Assembly (NCBI GenBank): GCA_013360675.1
Contig: JABWBB010000018.1
Location: 1 to 49,133 of the forward strand
Reading direction: 5' to 3'
From: Phycisphaerales bacterium
GTDB taxonomy: Bacteria > Planctomycetota > Phycisphaerae > Phycisphaerales > UBA1924
Length of the DNA: 49,133 nucleotides
Position 1 is the first letter of the stretch, and every line of letters starts with the position of its first letter. The translations under genes and the position numbers were made by a program. Of this stretch, positions 33,242-41,344 are shown in pieces. Below the pieces are notes generated by a model, which saw only the letters and a list, made by a program, of their open reading frames with translations, did not search any database and had not been told where the DNA came from.

Positions 33242-34096
33242 TCATGAACCGGGCTTGACCACCGTGGCGATCTCGCGCGCGAAGGCCTGCGCCGCCGTAC
33301 GCACACGGTCGTGCCATTCGCCCTCGCACTCCTTGGGGTAGAGCACCGAGCGGCTCGCCGTCACCAGCACGCCGCCCCCATCGGGCGTGAGCATCGCGCG
33401 GATGTCCTCCGCCGTGCCGCCTTGGGCGCCGTACCCGGGGATCAGGAAGACCTGCCTCGGCATCGCCGCCCGCATGACTGCGGCGTCGCCGGCCTTGGTC
33501 GCGCCCACCACCGCGCCCAGGTCGCTCATACCGCACGCGCCCAGGTGCTTCTCGCCCACGCGGGCGATCAGTTCGCCGACCATCGCGGCGACGCTGCGCC
33601 CGTCGCGCAGCGCGTGCGACTGCACCGCGTCGCTGTCGGGGTTGCTCGTGCGCGCCAGCGCAAAGACACCCAGACCCGCGTCGAGAAACGGCGTGATCGC
33701 GCTCTCGCCCATGTAGGCGTTCACAGTGACGGCGTGGGCCCCCAGGCGATTGGCGGCCGCGGCGTAGTGCGCCCCTGTGGTGCTGATATCCCCACGTTTG
33801 GCGTCCCAGATCACAACCAGGCCAAGGTCGCGGGCGTGGGCGACGACGCCCTCCATCACGCCAAACCCCGCCGAGCCGTAGCGCTCGAAGCAGGCCGATT
33901 GAATCTTCACCGCCGGGGCGATGCCCCGCACGACGTCGAGCACGCCCTTGCAGAAATCCGCGATGGCGCGGGTCGGCTCGTGGTGGCGCGCCCGCACCAC
34001 ATCGGGGAGCGATTCGAGCACGGGATCCAGGCCCACGCACACGGGCGACAAGGCCCCTACCGCCCCCGCCAGCCGATCGCTGAATCTCGTGCTCAT
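33242..34096 (-). CDS. pyrF: Orotidine-5'-phosphate decarboxylase, long (subfamily 2) type
   Basis: 284 residues from the ATG at 34096 with GGAGG upstream. Final step of UMP synthesis in the cytoplasm. The active-site DAKRGDI is at residues 98-103. 'CVGLDPVLESLP' and 'NPDSDAVQ', 'FLIPGYGAQGG' and 'VLVTASRSVLYP' are as in the ~280-residue TIGR02127-type enzymes. Convergent with the cupredoxin gene (6 bp). Divergent from DUF971. Confidence 0.95.
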   Translation of the reverse strand: MSTRFSDRLAGAVGALSPVCVGLDPVLESLPDVVRARHHEPTRAIADFCKGVLDVVRGIAPAVKIQSACFERYGSAGFGVMEGVVAHARDLGLVVIWDAKRGDISTTGAHYAAAANRLGAHAVTVNAYMGESAITPFLDAGLGVFALARTSNPDSDAVQSHALRDGRSVAAMVGELIARVGEKHLGACGMSDLGAVVGATKAGDAAVMRAAMPRQVFLIPGYGAQGGTAEDIRAMLTPDGGGVLVTASRSVLYPKECEGEWHDRVRTAAQAFAREIATVVKPGS

Positions 34097-34145
34097 GCGT
34101 CCTCCGCTCCTGCGCGTTCCGCAAGGATATCGTTCGGCGCGCGCC

Positions 34146-34484
34146 ATGGATGCCCCTCGCACCATCGACCTGAAGAAGGACAAAGGCCTGACCCTCGAGT
34201 GGGCCGACGGCGTCACCTCGTACTTCACCATCGCGTTCCTGCGCAAGATGTCGCCCAGCGCGGACATGCGCCAACTCCGCGAAGAGATGGCCACCAACCC
34301 GCTGGCGATCCTGCCCGCGGGCCTGGCCTCGGGGCCCATCAGCGCGACGAGCGCGGAACTGGTGGGCAACTACGCGCTGCGCATCCGCTTCTCCGACGGG
34401 CATGACACGGGGATCTATTCCTGGGCGTATTTGCGCGAACTCGACGCCCAGCGCCGCGACGCTGAGCCACCCGCGGGCCCATGA
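34146..34484 (+). CDS. DUF971 (GBBH-like N-terminal domain) protein
   Basis: 112 residues. 'DLKKDKGLTLEWADGVTSYFTIAFLRKMSPSADM', '...NYALRIRFSDGHDTGIYSWAYLREL' match the DUF971 domain, which in other proteins is the N-terminal zinc-binding part of gamma-butyrobetaine hydroxylase. Small stand-alone versions are associated with iron-sulfur protein maturation in some bacteria (family knowledge). Its stop overlaps the recG ATG as ATGA, implying translational coupling. The ATG at 34146 starts the domain; longer readings would overlap the pyrF promoter. Confidence 0.82.
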   Translation: MDAPRTIDLKKDKGLTLEWADGVTSYFTIAFLRKMSPSADMRQLREEMATNPLAILPAGLASGPISATSAELVGNYALRIRFSDGHDTGIYSWAYLRELDAQRRDAEPPAGP

Positions 34485-36586
34485 CCTCACCCGAGCCGAT
34501 CACCCTCACCACGCCCGTCGACGCCCTGCCCGGCGTCGGCGCCGAGGCCGCCCTGGGCCTTCGCGCCCTGGGGCTCACCAACCTGGGGCGGCTTGTCGCG
34601 CACCTGCCCATGCGCCACGAGTTGCTTGAAGCCGAATCGACGATCGATCAACTCCAGGTCGGGGTCAACGGCTCGGTGCGGGGCGAGGTGACCGCGACGC
34701 GTCCCGTGCCCCGAGGCCCCAAGCCCAGGTTCCACGCCGTGCTGGTTGATGATTCGGGCCGCCTCGAACTGCTCTGGTTCAACGCCCTCTACCTGCGCGA
34801 CAAGATAGCGCCGGATGTGCGACTTCGCGTGCACGGCGTGGCCCGCCCCTACAAGGGCGGACTCCAGATGATCAACCCACGCTTCGAGGTGCTCCGCGAG
34901 GGAGCCGACGACCCCCCCACCCGCGAACGCCGCCTGCGCCCCGTCTACCCCGCGAGCGAGCGCTGCGACACCCGCGTGATCGAGCGCGTCATCGCCCGCA
35001 ACCTCGCCCACGCGCTGCCCCTGATCGAGGACCACCTGCCCGACGCCTTCCGCGCGGACCGCTCGCTCCCCACGCTCGCCGATGCCTATCGCATGCAGCA
35101 CGCCCCCGAGGACGAGGACGAGGTGCTCCGCTCGCGTCGGCGGCTGGCCTTTGACGAGTTGCTCCTGCTGCAACTGGGCGTGCACCTCAAGCGGGCCCAC
35201 CTGCGCTCGCATCTGCGCGCCCCGGCCATACGCCTTAGCCCTGCGGTCGATCGGCACATCCGCGAGCGCATCCCCCACACGCTCACGCCCGGGCAGGAAG
35301 AAGCCGTCCGCGACGTCGCCCGCGATCTCTCGCAGCCCACGCCCACCAACCGTCTGATCCAGGGCGACGTGGGCTCGGGCAAGACCACCGTCGCCCTGTA
35401 TGCCATGCTGCTCGCGGTCGCCGATGCGCATCAGGCGGCTCTCATGGCCCCGACTGAACTCCTCGCCGAACAGCATTACCTAACCATCACGCGCATCCTG
35501 CAGGGCTCGCGCGTGAAGGTCGAGTTGCTCACGGGCAGCGTGCCGACCACCGACCGCGATCGCATCCTGCGCCGCCTGCTCGCGGGCGAGATCGACATCC
35601 TCATCGGCACGCACGCGCTGCTCACCGAGGACGTGCGCTTCAAGTCTCTCGCGCTGGCGGTGATCGACGAGCAGCATCGCTTTGGCGTGCACCAGCGTTC
35701 GCGCCTGCGCGAGCAGGCCAGCGACGCCCACACCACGCCCCACGTGCTGGTCATGACCGCCACGCCCATCCCGCGCACGCTCGCCATCACCCTCTTTGGC
35801 GACCTGGATATCTCGGTCGTCCGGGGTCTGCCCCCGGGGCGCCGCCCCGTCACCACCATCGTCGCCAACCCCGACACCCGCGCCGCGATCTACGCCGACG
35901 TCGAGCAGCGCATCGCGAAGAAACAGCAGGCCTTTGTCATCGCCCCGGCGATCGAGGGGAGCGACGACCCCGCCGCCCCGCTGCGTGACGTGCGCACGAT
36001 CGAGCGAGAACTCAACGAGCGCTACCTGCCCGGGCGGAGGGTCGCCGTCGTCCATGCCCAGCTCTCGCGCCAAACGCGCGACCACGTGATGGCCCGCTTC
36101 CGCTCGGGGCTCATCGACGTGCTCGTCGCCACCACCGTGATCGAGGTCGGCGTCGACATCCCCAACGCCTCGGCGATGATCGTCGAACAGGCCGACCGCT
36201 TCGGGCTGGCCCAGTTGCACCAACTCCGCGGGCGCGTGGGGCGCGGCGAGCATCAGGCTGTCTGTTACCTCGTCGCCGACCCCGCCACCCCCGAGGGTGA
36301 GCAGCGCCTGGGCGTGCTCGCCGCCACCACCGATGGCTTCGAGATCGCCGAGAAAGATCTCGAGATCCGCGGACCGGGCGAGCTCTTCGGCGTGCGCCAA
36401 TGGGGCCTACCCCCGTTCAATGTTGCCGACATCATGCGCGACCGCGAACTGCTGGCCCTGGCCCGGCGCGACGCCGCAGACTGGATCGCCCGCTCGCCTC
36501 ACCTCGATGACCCGGGCGAGCAACTGCTGCGCAAGCGCCTTCTCAAGACCTACGGCGAGTCGCTGGGCCTCGCCGATGTGGGATAA
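34481..36586 (+). CDS. recG: ATP-dependent DNA helicase RecG
   Basis: 701 residues. OB-fold wedge domain at ~60-160 ('GSVRGEVTATRPVPRGPKPRFHAVLVDDSGRLELLWFN'), Walker A GDVGSGKTTVAL (~294-305), DEQHRFGVHQR (~395-405), 'MTATPIPRTLAITLFGDLDIS', 'HAQLSRQTRDHVMARFRSG', 'VIEVGVDIPNA' and 'GRVGRGEHQAVCYLV' are the RecG set. It reverses stalled replication forks and branch-migrates junctions. Coupled to DUF971 by the overlapping start. Confidence 0.95.
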   Translation: MTSPEPITLTTPVDALPGVGAEAALGLRALGLTNLGRLVAHLPMRHELLEAESTIDQLQVGVNGSVRGEVTATRPVPRGPKPRFHAVLVDDSGRLELLWFNALYLRDKIAPDVRLRVHGVARPYKGGLQMINPRFEVLREGADDPPTRERRLRPVYPASERCDTRVIERVIARNLAHALPLIEDHLPDAFRADRSLPTLADAYRMQHAPEDEDEVLRSRRRLAFDELLLLQLGVHLKRAHLRSHLRAPAIRLSPAVDRHIRERIPHTLTPGQEEAVRDVARDLSQPTPTNRLIQGDVGSGKTTVALYAMLLAVADAHQAALMAPTELLAEQHYLTITRILQGSRVKVELLTGSVPTTDRDRILRRLLAGEIDILIGTHALLTEDVRFKSLALAVIDEQHRFGVHQRSRLREQASDAHTTPHVLVMTATPIPRTLAITLFGDLDISVVRGLPPGRRPVTTIVANPDTRAAIYADVEQRIAKKQQAFVIAPAIEGSDDPAAPLRDVRTIERELNERYLPGRRVAVVHAQLSRQTRDHVMARFRSGLIDVLVATTVIEVGVDIPNASAMIVEQADRFGLAQLHQLRGRVGRGEHQAVCYLVADPATPEGEQRLGVLAATTDGFEIAEKDLEIRGPGELFGVRQWGLPPFNVADIMRDRELLALARRDAADWIARSPHLDDPGEQLLRKRLLKTYGESLGLADVG

Positions 36587-36635
36587 TCGCACCAAACGCC
36601 CCAATTCTGACGTGCGCCGATCTAAGCAATATGTG

Positions 36636-36658
36636 CAAGGCATGACGCCGGTGCCTTG
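36636..36658. promoter_or_regulatory. Inverted repeat upstream of the HTH gene (candidate operator)
   Basis: CAAGGCA-N9-TGCCTTG, a perfect 7-bp inverted repeat ending 15 bp before the GTG at 36674. It overlaps the position of a -35 for a -10-like TATTCT (36661-36666). Proposed as an operator bound by the HTH protein; not proven. Confidence 0.45.
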
Positions 36659-36673
36659 TGTATTCTCTCTTGC

Positions 36674-37135
36674 GTGGAACAGTCCCAGTTGCACCAGCGT
36701 CTCAAGGCCGCCACGAGCGGTCGCAGCCATCGCGCCCTGGCCGAACTCACCGGATTGCCCCCAGAAACCGTCCGGCGCTACATGCTCGGCCAGGCCCCCA
36801 GCGTCGAGTTTCTCACGCGCCTGGGCGCGCACCTGCGCCTCAACGGCGAATGGCTGCTCACCGGGCGCGGGCCCATGCGCACCGACGACATCCGCTCGCA
36901 CGCGCTGCGCGAGGCCAACGCCGCCGAACTCCTCAACGCGATGGCCACCACCCTCGAGCGCCTGATCGAACGCGTCGAACGGGTCGAGGTCTTCCTGCAG
37001 ACGCTCGAGGCGCGCCTTCGCGCACACCACGCACCCCCCGGAGGCCACGCCGGTGACCCAGAGCCACTCCCCGCTGTTCACATACGCGAAAGAGCCGCAG
37101 GAATCGCCGACGCCATCCACGCTCCCCCCGGGTGA
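36674..37135 (+). CDS. Small helix-turn-helix regulator
   Basis: 153 residues. Residues ~10-65 form an XRE/phage-repressor-type HTH: 'RALAELTGLPPETVRRYMLGQAPSVEFLTRLGAHLRLNGEWLLTGRGPM'. Residues ~85-120 are a Leu-rich coiled coil ('LLNAMATTLERLIERVERVEVFLQTLEARL') that would dimerise. The tail is Pro/His-rich and may simply reflect frame overlap with the next gene. GTG at 36674 chosen; it sits 7 bp after TATTCT with no Shine-Dalgarno, so the transcript may be leaderless. The inverted repeat at 36636-36658 may mediate autoregulation. Target genes unknown. Confidence 0.68.
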   Translation: MEQSQLHQRLKAATSGRSHRALAELTGLPPETVRRYMLGQAPSVEFLTRLGAHLRLNGEWLLTGRGPMRTDDIRSHALREANAAELLNAMATTLERLIERVERVEVFLQTLEARLRAHHAPPGGHAGDPEPLPAVHIRERAAGIADAIHAPPG

Positions 37136-37469
37136 GCACGTCCGCATGCTGATCGAGCTGCTGCGCCCCGCCGGGCCTGACATGGCCCGGCGCTGGCTGG
37201 CGGCGTTGCTGCTGGTCCCGCGCGACGAGCGCGAGGCGATCGTCCGCAGCGTCGAGCAGCGCATCTGCGCCCTCTACCCGCTGGGCCCCGAGGAACTTCC
37301 CGCCGCATTCGACGAAGCCCCCGAGATCCATGTCCTCCACCCGCCCACGCAGCACGAGGGCTACACCGAGCAGATCGAAGTCACCTATGCGCGCACGCCG
37401 CGGATTGTCGGCTCGCGCGCCACGCCCGCGAAGAAGGCCCCGCCCAAGCGCCGCGGCAAGGGGGCCTAG
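37053..37469 (+). CDS. Hypothetical 138-residue protein overlapping the HTH gene
   Basis: GTG at 37053 with GGAGG eight bases upstream. It overlaps the preceding gene by 83 bp in another frame. 'GEHVRMLIELLRPAGPDMARRWLAALLLVPRDEREAIVRSVEQRICALY' is an amphipathic helical region with a conserved feel; the C-terminus is basic ('KKAPPKRRGKGA'), possibly nucleic-acid binding. No family recognised. Likely co-transcribed with the HTH gene. Confidence 0.6.
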   Translation: MTQSHSPLFTYAKEPQESPTPSTLPPGEHVRMLIELLRPAGPDMARRWLAALLLVPRDEREAIVRSVEQRICALYPLGPEELPAAFDEAPEIHVLHPPTQHEGYTEQIEVTYARTPRIVGSRATPAKKAPPKRRGKGA

Positions 37470-37512
37470 CCCGCGCAGTCCATCGCCCGCCGCGGCTCAC
37501 TACGGCCGGATT

Positions 37513-39054
37513 TTACTTGCGCTTCTTGAAGCGGCTCTTGACGCTGGGCGTGAAACTCGACCCGCGCCCCGAGAAATCGGGCATCCCCGACAACCCGGGC
37601 ACCATCGAGTCCATCGCCCCGCCCTTGGACATCTCCTTCACCGCCTTCACCTTGTCCATCCCGCTCATCGAGGCCATCGTCTTGCTCATGCGGCTGAGCA
37701 TCTCGAACTGCTTGAGCAGCTTCGCCACCGCGTCCGGGCTCGACCCCGACCCCTTGGCGATGCGCCGACGCCGCGCCGTGTCCACCAGCGACGGGTTCTC
37801 CCGCTCCTTGCGCGTCATTGAGCTGATGATCGCCTCGACCTTGTCCAGTTCCTTGTCCTCGATGTGCACATCCTTCATCATCGAGCCCACGCCCGGCAGC
37901 AGCCCCAGCAACTGCTTGAACGGCCCCATCCGGCGCAGCATCTTCAACTGCTTCAGGAAGTCGTCCATCGTCATCTGGCCCTTGGCCAGTTTGTCCTGCA
38001 GTTTCTCCGCGTCCTCCTGCGAGACCTGCTCCTGCGCCTTTTCGACCAGGCTCACCACGTCGCCCATGCCCAAAATCCGCCCGGCCATGCGAGTCGCGTG
38101 GAACTCTTCGATCGCGTCGATCTTCTCGCCCACGCCCACGAACTTGATGGGCGCGCCCGTCACGTGCTTGACCGACAGCGCCGCGCCGCCGCGGGTGTCG
38201 CTGTCAAACTTGGTCAGGATCACGCCGTCGACCTTCAGCCGCTCGTGGAAGGCCTTGGCCGAGTTCACCGCGTCCTGGCCCGTCATCGCGTCGACGACCA
38301 GGAAGATGTGGTGCGGGTTGAGCACGCGGTTCACCTGCGTCAACTCGCCCATCAGGGCGTCGTTCACGTGCAGGCGACCGGCCGTATCCAAAATCAGCAC
38401 ATCGACGCCCGTCTTGCGAGCCTCTTCCACCGCGCGGCGGCAGACATCCACCGCCACCCCCACCGCCTTGCCATACGCCGCTACTTTGTCCGGCTCGGCG
38501 TAGCAGGTCACCCTCGCCGTGCCCGGGAACTCCTTCTCGACCTGGGCCGCGACGGTCTGCAACTGCTCGACGGCGGCGGGACGCTGCAAGTCCGCGGCGG
38601 CGACCATGACCGACCGCCCGCGCTTCTTCAGATATGCCGCCAGTTTGCCGCACGTCGTCGTCTTGCCCGACCCTTGCAAGCCGCACATCATGACGATGGT
38701 CGGCCCGGGGCTGATCTTCAGGATGGGCGAATCGCCCGTGGCGGCGGGCAGCGCGGGGGTGCCCATGGCCGCCGCCGCATCGGCGCTCGTGCCGCCGAGG
38801 AACTCGACCAGCCGCTTGTGGACCGCGCCGATGATCTCCTGCGCGGGGGTCAGGCTCTTGGTGACGTGCGCCCCGAGCGCGTCCTGCTTGACCGAGTCGC
38901 AGAAGGCGTTGACGACGTCGATGTGCACGTCAGCGTCGAGCAGGGCCGTGCGCACCTCGCCCATCGCCTCGGCGATGTTGCGCTCGGAGATCTCGCTCTG
39001 CCCGGCGAGTTTGCGGTAGAGGCCCTGGAACGCATCGGAAAGCCGCTCGAACAT
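37513..39054 (-). CDS. ffh: Signal recognition particle GTPase Ffh
   Basis: 513 residues. NG domain: 'RNIAEAMGEVRTALLDADV', P-loop GLQGSGKTTT (125-134), 'AADLQRPAAVEQL', 'DVLILDTAGRLHV', 'TKFDSDTRGGAALS', 'GEKIDAIEEFHATRMAGRILGMGD'. The M domain is Met-rich ('KQLKMLRRMGPFKQLLGLLPG', 'RRRRIAKGSGSSPDAVAKLLKQFEMLSRMSKTM'), which binds signal peptides and 4.5S RNA. It targets membrane proteins to the translocon. The 4.5S RNA gene is not found nearby. Convergent with the 37053 gene. Confidence 0.96.
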   Translation of the reverse strand: MFERLSDAFQGLYRKLAGQSEISERNIAEAMGEVRTALLDADVHIDVVNAFCDSVKQDALGAHVTKSLTPAQEIIGAVHKRLVEFLGGTSADAAAAMGTPALPAATGDSPILKISPGPTIVMMCGLQGSGKTTTCGKLAAYLKKRGRSVMVAAADLQRPAAVEQLQTVAAQVEKEFPGTARVTCYAEPDKVAAYGKAVGVAVDVCRRAVEEARKTGVDVLILDTAGRLHVNDALMGELTQVNRVLNPHHIFLVVDAMTGQDAVNSAKAFHERLKVDGVILTKFDSDTRGGAALSVKHVTGAPIKFVGVGEKIDAIEEFHATRMAGRILGMGDVVSLVEKAQEQVSQEDAEKLQDKLAKGQMTMDDFLKQLKMLRRMGPFKQLLGLLPGVGSMMKDVHIEDKELDKVEAIISSMTRKERENPSLVDTARRRRIAKGSGSSPDAVAKLLKQFEMLSRMSKTMASMSGMDKVKAVKEMSKGGAMDSMVPGLSGMPDFSGRGSSFTPSVKSRFKKRK

Positions 39055-39196
39055 GACACAATCCCGCGGCTTTCGCCGTCGGGTCCTGATCCACAGCGTC
39101 GATCAGGGCTTGACCGGGGGGAGTGTAGCCCGGGGGCCAGAGCAGGCCGATTCGCGACAGTCAAACGCCCGTTTCCACCCTCTACAACTTGGGTCC

Positions 39197-39223
39197 GGGT
39201 AGCACAGGCGTCCCGCCCGTGCA
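39197..39223. repeat. Imperfect GC palindrome, possible dispersed element
   Basis: GCACAGGCG-TCC-CGCCCGTGC: nine-base arms with one mismatch, within GGGTAG...CAGGCG...CCGCC. It lies seven bases after the polX stop and resembles the palindrome at 32583. The same kind of intergenic element, carrying GGACGCC-type sequence, is known to me from planctomycete and verrucomicrobial genomes (recollection, not searched). Confidence 0.5.
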
Positions 39224-39228
39224 TTCAC

Positions 39229-41034
39229 TCATTTCCGCTTCTTCTTCAACCACGCGTGCAGTTTCTTCTCTTCCCAGCAGTTGATGCACAGCTCGGGCGT
39301 CAGCCATCCCCGCCGCCCGGTCATCACGCCAAAGCGCAGGTTGTCCATGTCCCGCGGCTCGTGCGTGTCGCAGTTGATCGCGATCTTGCACCCCGCCTCG
39401 ACCGCCAGGCGCACGTGCACGTCGCGCAGGTCCAGACGCATCCAGTGGGCGTTGATCTCAAGGGCCACGTCGTGCGCCACCGCCGCCTCGATCAGCGCCT
39501 TCATGTCCGGCTCGAGGCCCTTGCGCTTGTTGAGCAGCCGCCCCGTCGGGTGCCCCAGGATGTGCACGGAGGGGTTCGATATGGCCTTGATCAGGCGCGA
39601 CGTGGCCGCCGCGCTGTCTTGCGAGAGCGCCGCGTGGGGTGAGGCGACCACGACATCCAGCCCCGCGAGCACCTCGTCGTCGTAATCGAGCCGCCCGTCG
39701 GCGAGGATGTCCACCTCCGACCCCGCAAGGATGGTGATCCCCGGCACCTTCGCCGCGTGCACGGCTTTCACGTGGGCCGCCAGGCGCTTCTCGTCGAGCC
39801 CGTTGGCGATCGCGCTGCTGCGCGAATGGTCGGTCACGGCGATGGTGTGGAACCCGCGGGCCTTGGCCGCCGACGCGAGTTGCTCGATCGACATCGTCCC
39901 GTCCGAGGCGGTGGTGTGGGCGTGCAACTCGGCCTTGATGTCGCCCACCTCGACCAGGCGCCACGCGCCCTTGTGGTCCAACTCGCCCCGGTCTTCGCGC
40001 GCCTCGGGGGGTGTCCATGCCAGGCCCAGTGTCGCGTAGATCTCTTCCTCGGTCGCGCTCGCCACGGGCTTCACGCCGCGGCTTTGGGGCGGGGTCTTCT
40101 CGTCATCTTCGGGGAAAAGCCCCCACTCGTTGAGCGTCATCCCCTGGGCCAGCGCCCGCTCACGCAGGCGGATGTTGTGCTCCTTGCTCCCCGTGAAGTA
40201 CATCAGCCCCGAGCCCCACGACTCGACGGGCAGCACGCGCAGATCAACCTGGATGCTCGGCCCGGCCTTGGCCTCGCCCTCTTTCCCCTCCAACTTCCAG
40301 CGTCCCGTGTCGTGGTTGAGCGCGACCCGCACGCTCGATTTCGATTCCCCCGCCGCCAGCACCTGCGTCACGCCCGGCGAGGCGCGGAACCACTCGCTCA
40401 CCTCGGCGGCGTTGGCCCCCTTTTTGAGGCAGACCAGCACGTCGAGATCGCCCACGGTTTCCTTGCCGCGCCGCAGCGAACCCGCGGCCTCGGCCTTGGC
40501 CACGCCCTGGTGCGCGCGCATGCGGTCGACGATCTCCGCGGCCAGGGCCCACGCCCGCCCCAGCCACAGCCGCTCGCCGCTGGTCTTGGCAAACTCGAGC
40601 GATTGGCGGATCTTCTCGACGCTCTTGGCCCCCATGCGGGGCAGCGTCAGGATGCTCCCGTCGGCGATGGCCTTTTCGAGGCTCGCCGCGTCGGTGATCC
40701 CCCCCTCCTGCCAGAGCGTCCGCAGCGTCTTGGGGCCGAGGTTGGGCACGTTCATCAGCGCGAGCAGGCCCGGCGGCACGCGGGCGGCCAGTTCCTCATG
40801 CTCGCGCATGCGCCCCGTCGTGCAGAACTCGATGATCTTGTCGGCGATCTTGGCCCCGATCCCCGGGATCGCCATCAACGCCTTCTTGTCCAGCGTCGAC
40901 ACGTCCTCGCCCATATCGCCCACCAGGCGCGAGGCACGGCTGTGGGCGATGGCCTTGAACGATTCCTCGCCCAGCAGGTCCATCATCTTCGCGATGTCAT
41001 CCAGGGCCTGCGCCGCCGCCGCGTTCACGCTCAT
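39229..41034 (-). CDS. polX: PolX-family DNA polymerase with PHP domain
   Basis: 601 residues from the ATG at 41034. Helix-hairpin-helix motifs ('IPGIGAKIADKIIEF', 'VPNLGPKTLRTLW', 'RMGAKSVEKI'), a family X palm with 'GSLRRGKETVGDLDVLV' (catalytic Asp pair), 'VDLRVLPVESWGSGLMYFTGSKEHNIRLR', and a C-terminal PHP phosphoesterase ('KAELHAHTTASDGTMSIEQLASAAKARGFHTIAVTDHS', 'ILAGSEVDIL', 'HILGHPTGR', 'ALEINAHWMRLDL', 'INCDTHEP'), which provides 3'-5' exonuclease/AP-endonuclease activity in bacterial PolX. Role: gap-filling base-excision repair. No Shine-Dalgarno; TACGAT six bases before ATG. Confidence 0.93.
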   Translation of the reverse strand: MSVNAAAAQALDDIAKMMDLLGEESFKAIAHSRASRLVGDMGEDVSTLDKKALMAIPGIGAKIADKIIEFCTTGRMREHEELAARVPPGLLALMNVPNLGPKTLRTLWQEGGITDAASLEKAIADGSILTLPRMGAKSVEKIRQSLEFAKTSGERLWLGRAWALAAEIVDRMRAHQGVAKAEAAGSLRRGKETVGDLDVLVCLKKGANAAEVSEWFRASPGVTQVLAAGESKSSVRVALNHDTGRWKLEGKEGEAKAGPSIQVDLRVLPVESWGSGLMYFTGSKEHNIRLRERALAQGMTLNEWGLFPEDDEKTPPQSRGVKPVASATEEEIYATLGLAWTPPEAREDRGELDHKGAWRLVEVGDIKAELHAHTTASDGTMSIEQLASAAKARGFHTIAVTDHSRSSAIANGLDEKRLAAHVKAVHAAKVPGITILAGSEVDILADGRLDYDDEVLAGLDVVVASPHAALSQDSAAATSRLIKAISNPSVHILGHPTGRLLNKRKGLEPDMKALIEAAVAHDVALEINAHWMRLDLRDVHVRLAVEAGCKIAINCDTHEPRDMDNLRFGVMTGRRGWLTPELCINCWEEKKLHAWLKKKRK

Positions 41035-41040
41035 GCCAGG

Positions 41041-41046
41041 ATCGTA
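41041..41046 (-). promoter_or_regulatory. TACGAT -10-like element, 6 nt before the polX ATG
   Basis: Minus-strand TACGAT, then CCTGGC and the ATG at 41034. No Shine-Dalgarno. Same arrangement as at exbB and the Fur-family gene. Confidence 0.45.
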
Positions 41047-41189
41047 GTTCTGCGCATGCAGCCCGACCGTCAGGGAGGGCCCTCTGCAGGAACATGGCGA
41101 GTCAAGAAGGCCCTCGCTCACGCTCGGGCTGCTTGCCCGGCATCACGTCTGCTCCGTGTTCAATGCCAGTTCAGATCTCGCTCCGTATC

Positions 41190-41229
41190 CGGGTGCCACC
41201 ACCCGACGCCGGGTGCCATCACCCGACGC
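41190..41229. repeat. 20-bp tandem repeat, each unit a perfect hairpin
   Basis: Two adjacent 20-bp units differing at one base, each containing CGGGTG-N4-CACCCG. They lie in the 310-bp gene-free stretch 41035-41344 between polX and the AI-2E permease. Apart from these units and the polX promoter element no gene or RNA is recognised there. There is no T-run for a terminator. Confidence 0.7.
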
Positions 41230-41344
41230 GTCCTCGCGGCGCGTGATGTCTTCGTGTGACTCACGCACGACGCGCGGGCGGCGGACCACCCGCGGGTCGT
41301 GGCACCCCGCCTGATTCTCGCACACACCCCCGCCCAGCGCGGCG

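Noticed and set aside
39055..39228. 4.5S RNA (ffs) gene next to ffh
   Set aside because: No GGAAGCAGCCA-type apical loop or long hairpin could be found in this gap.
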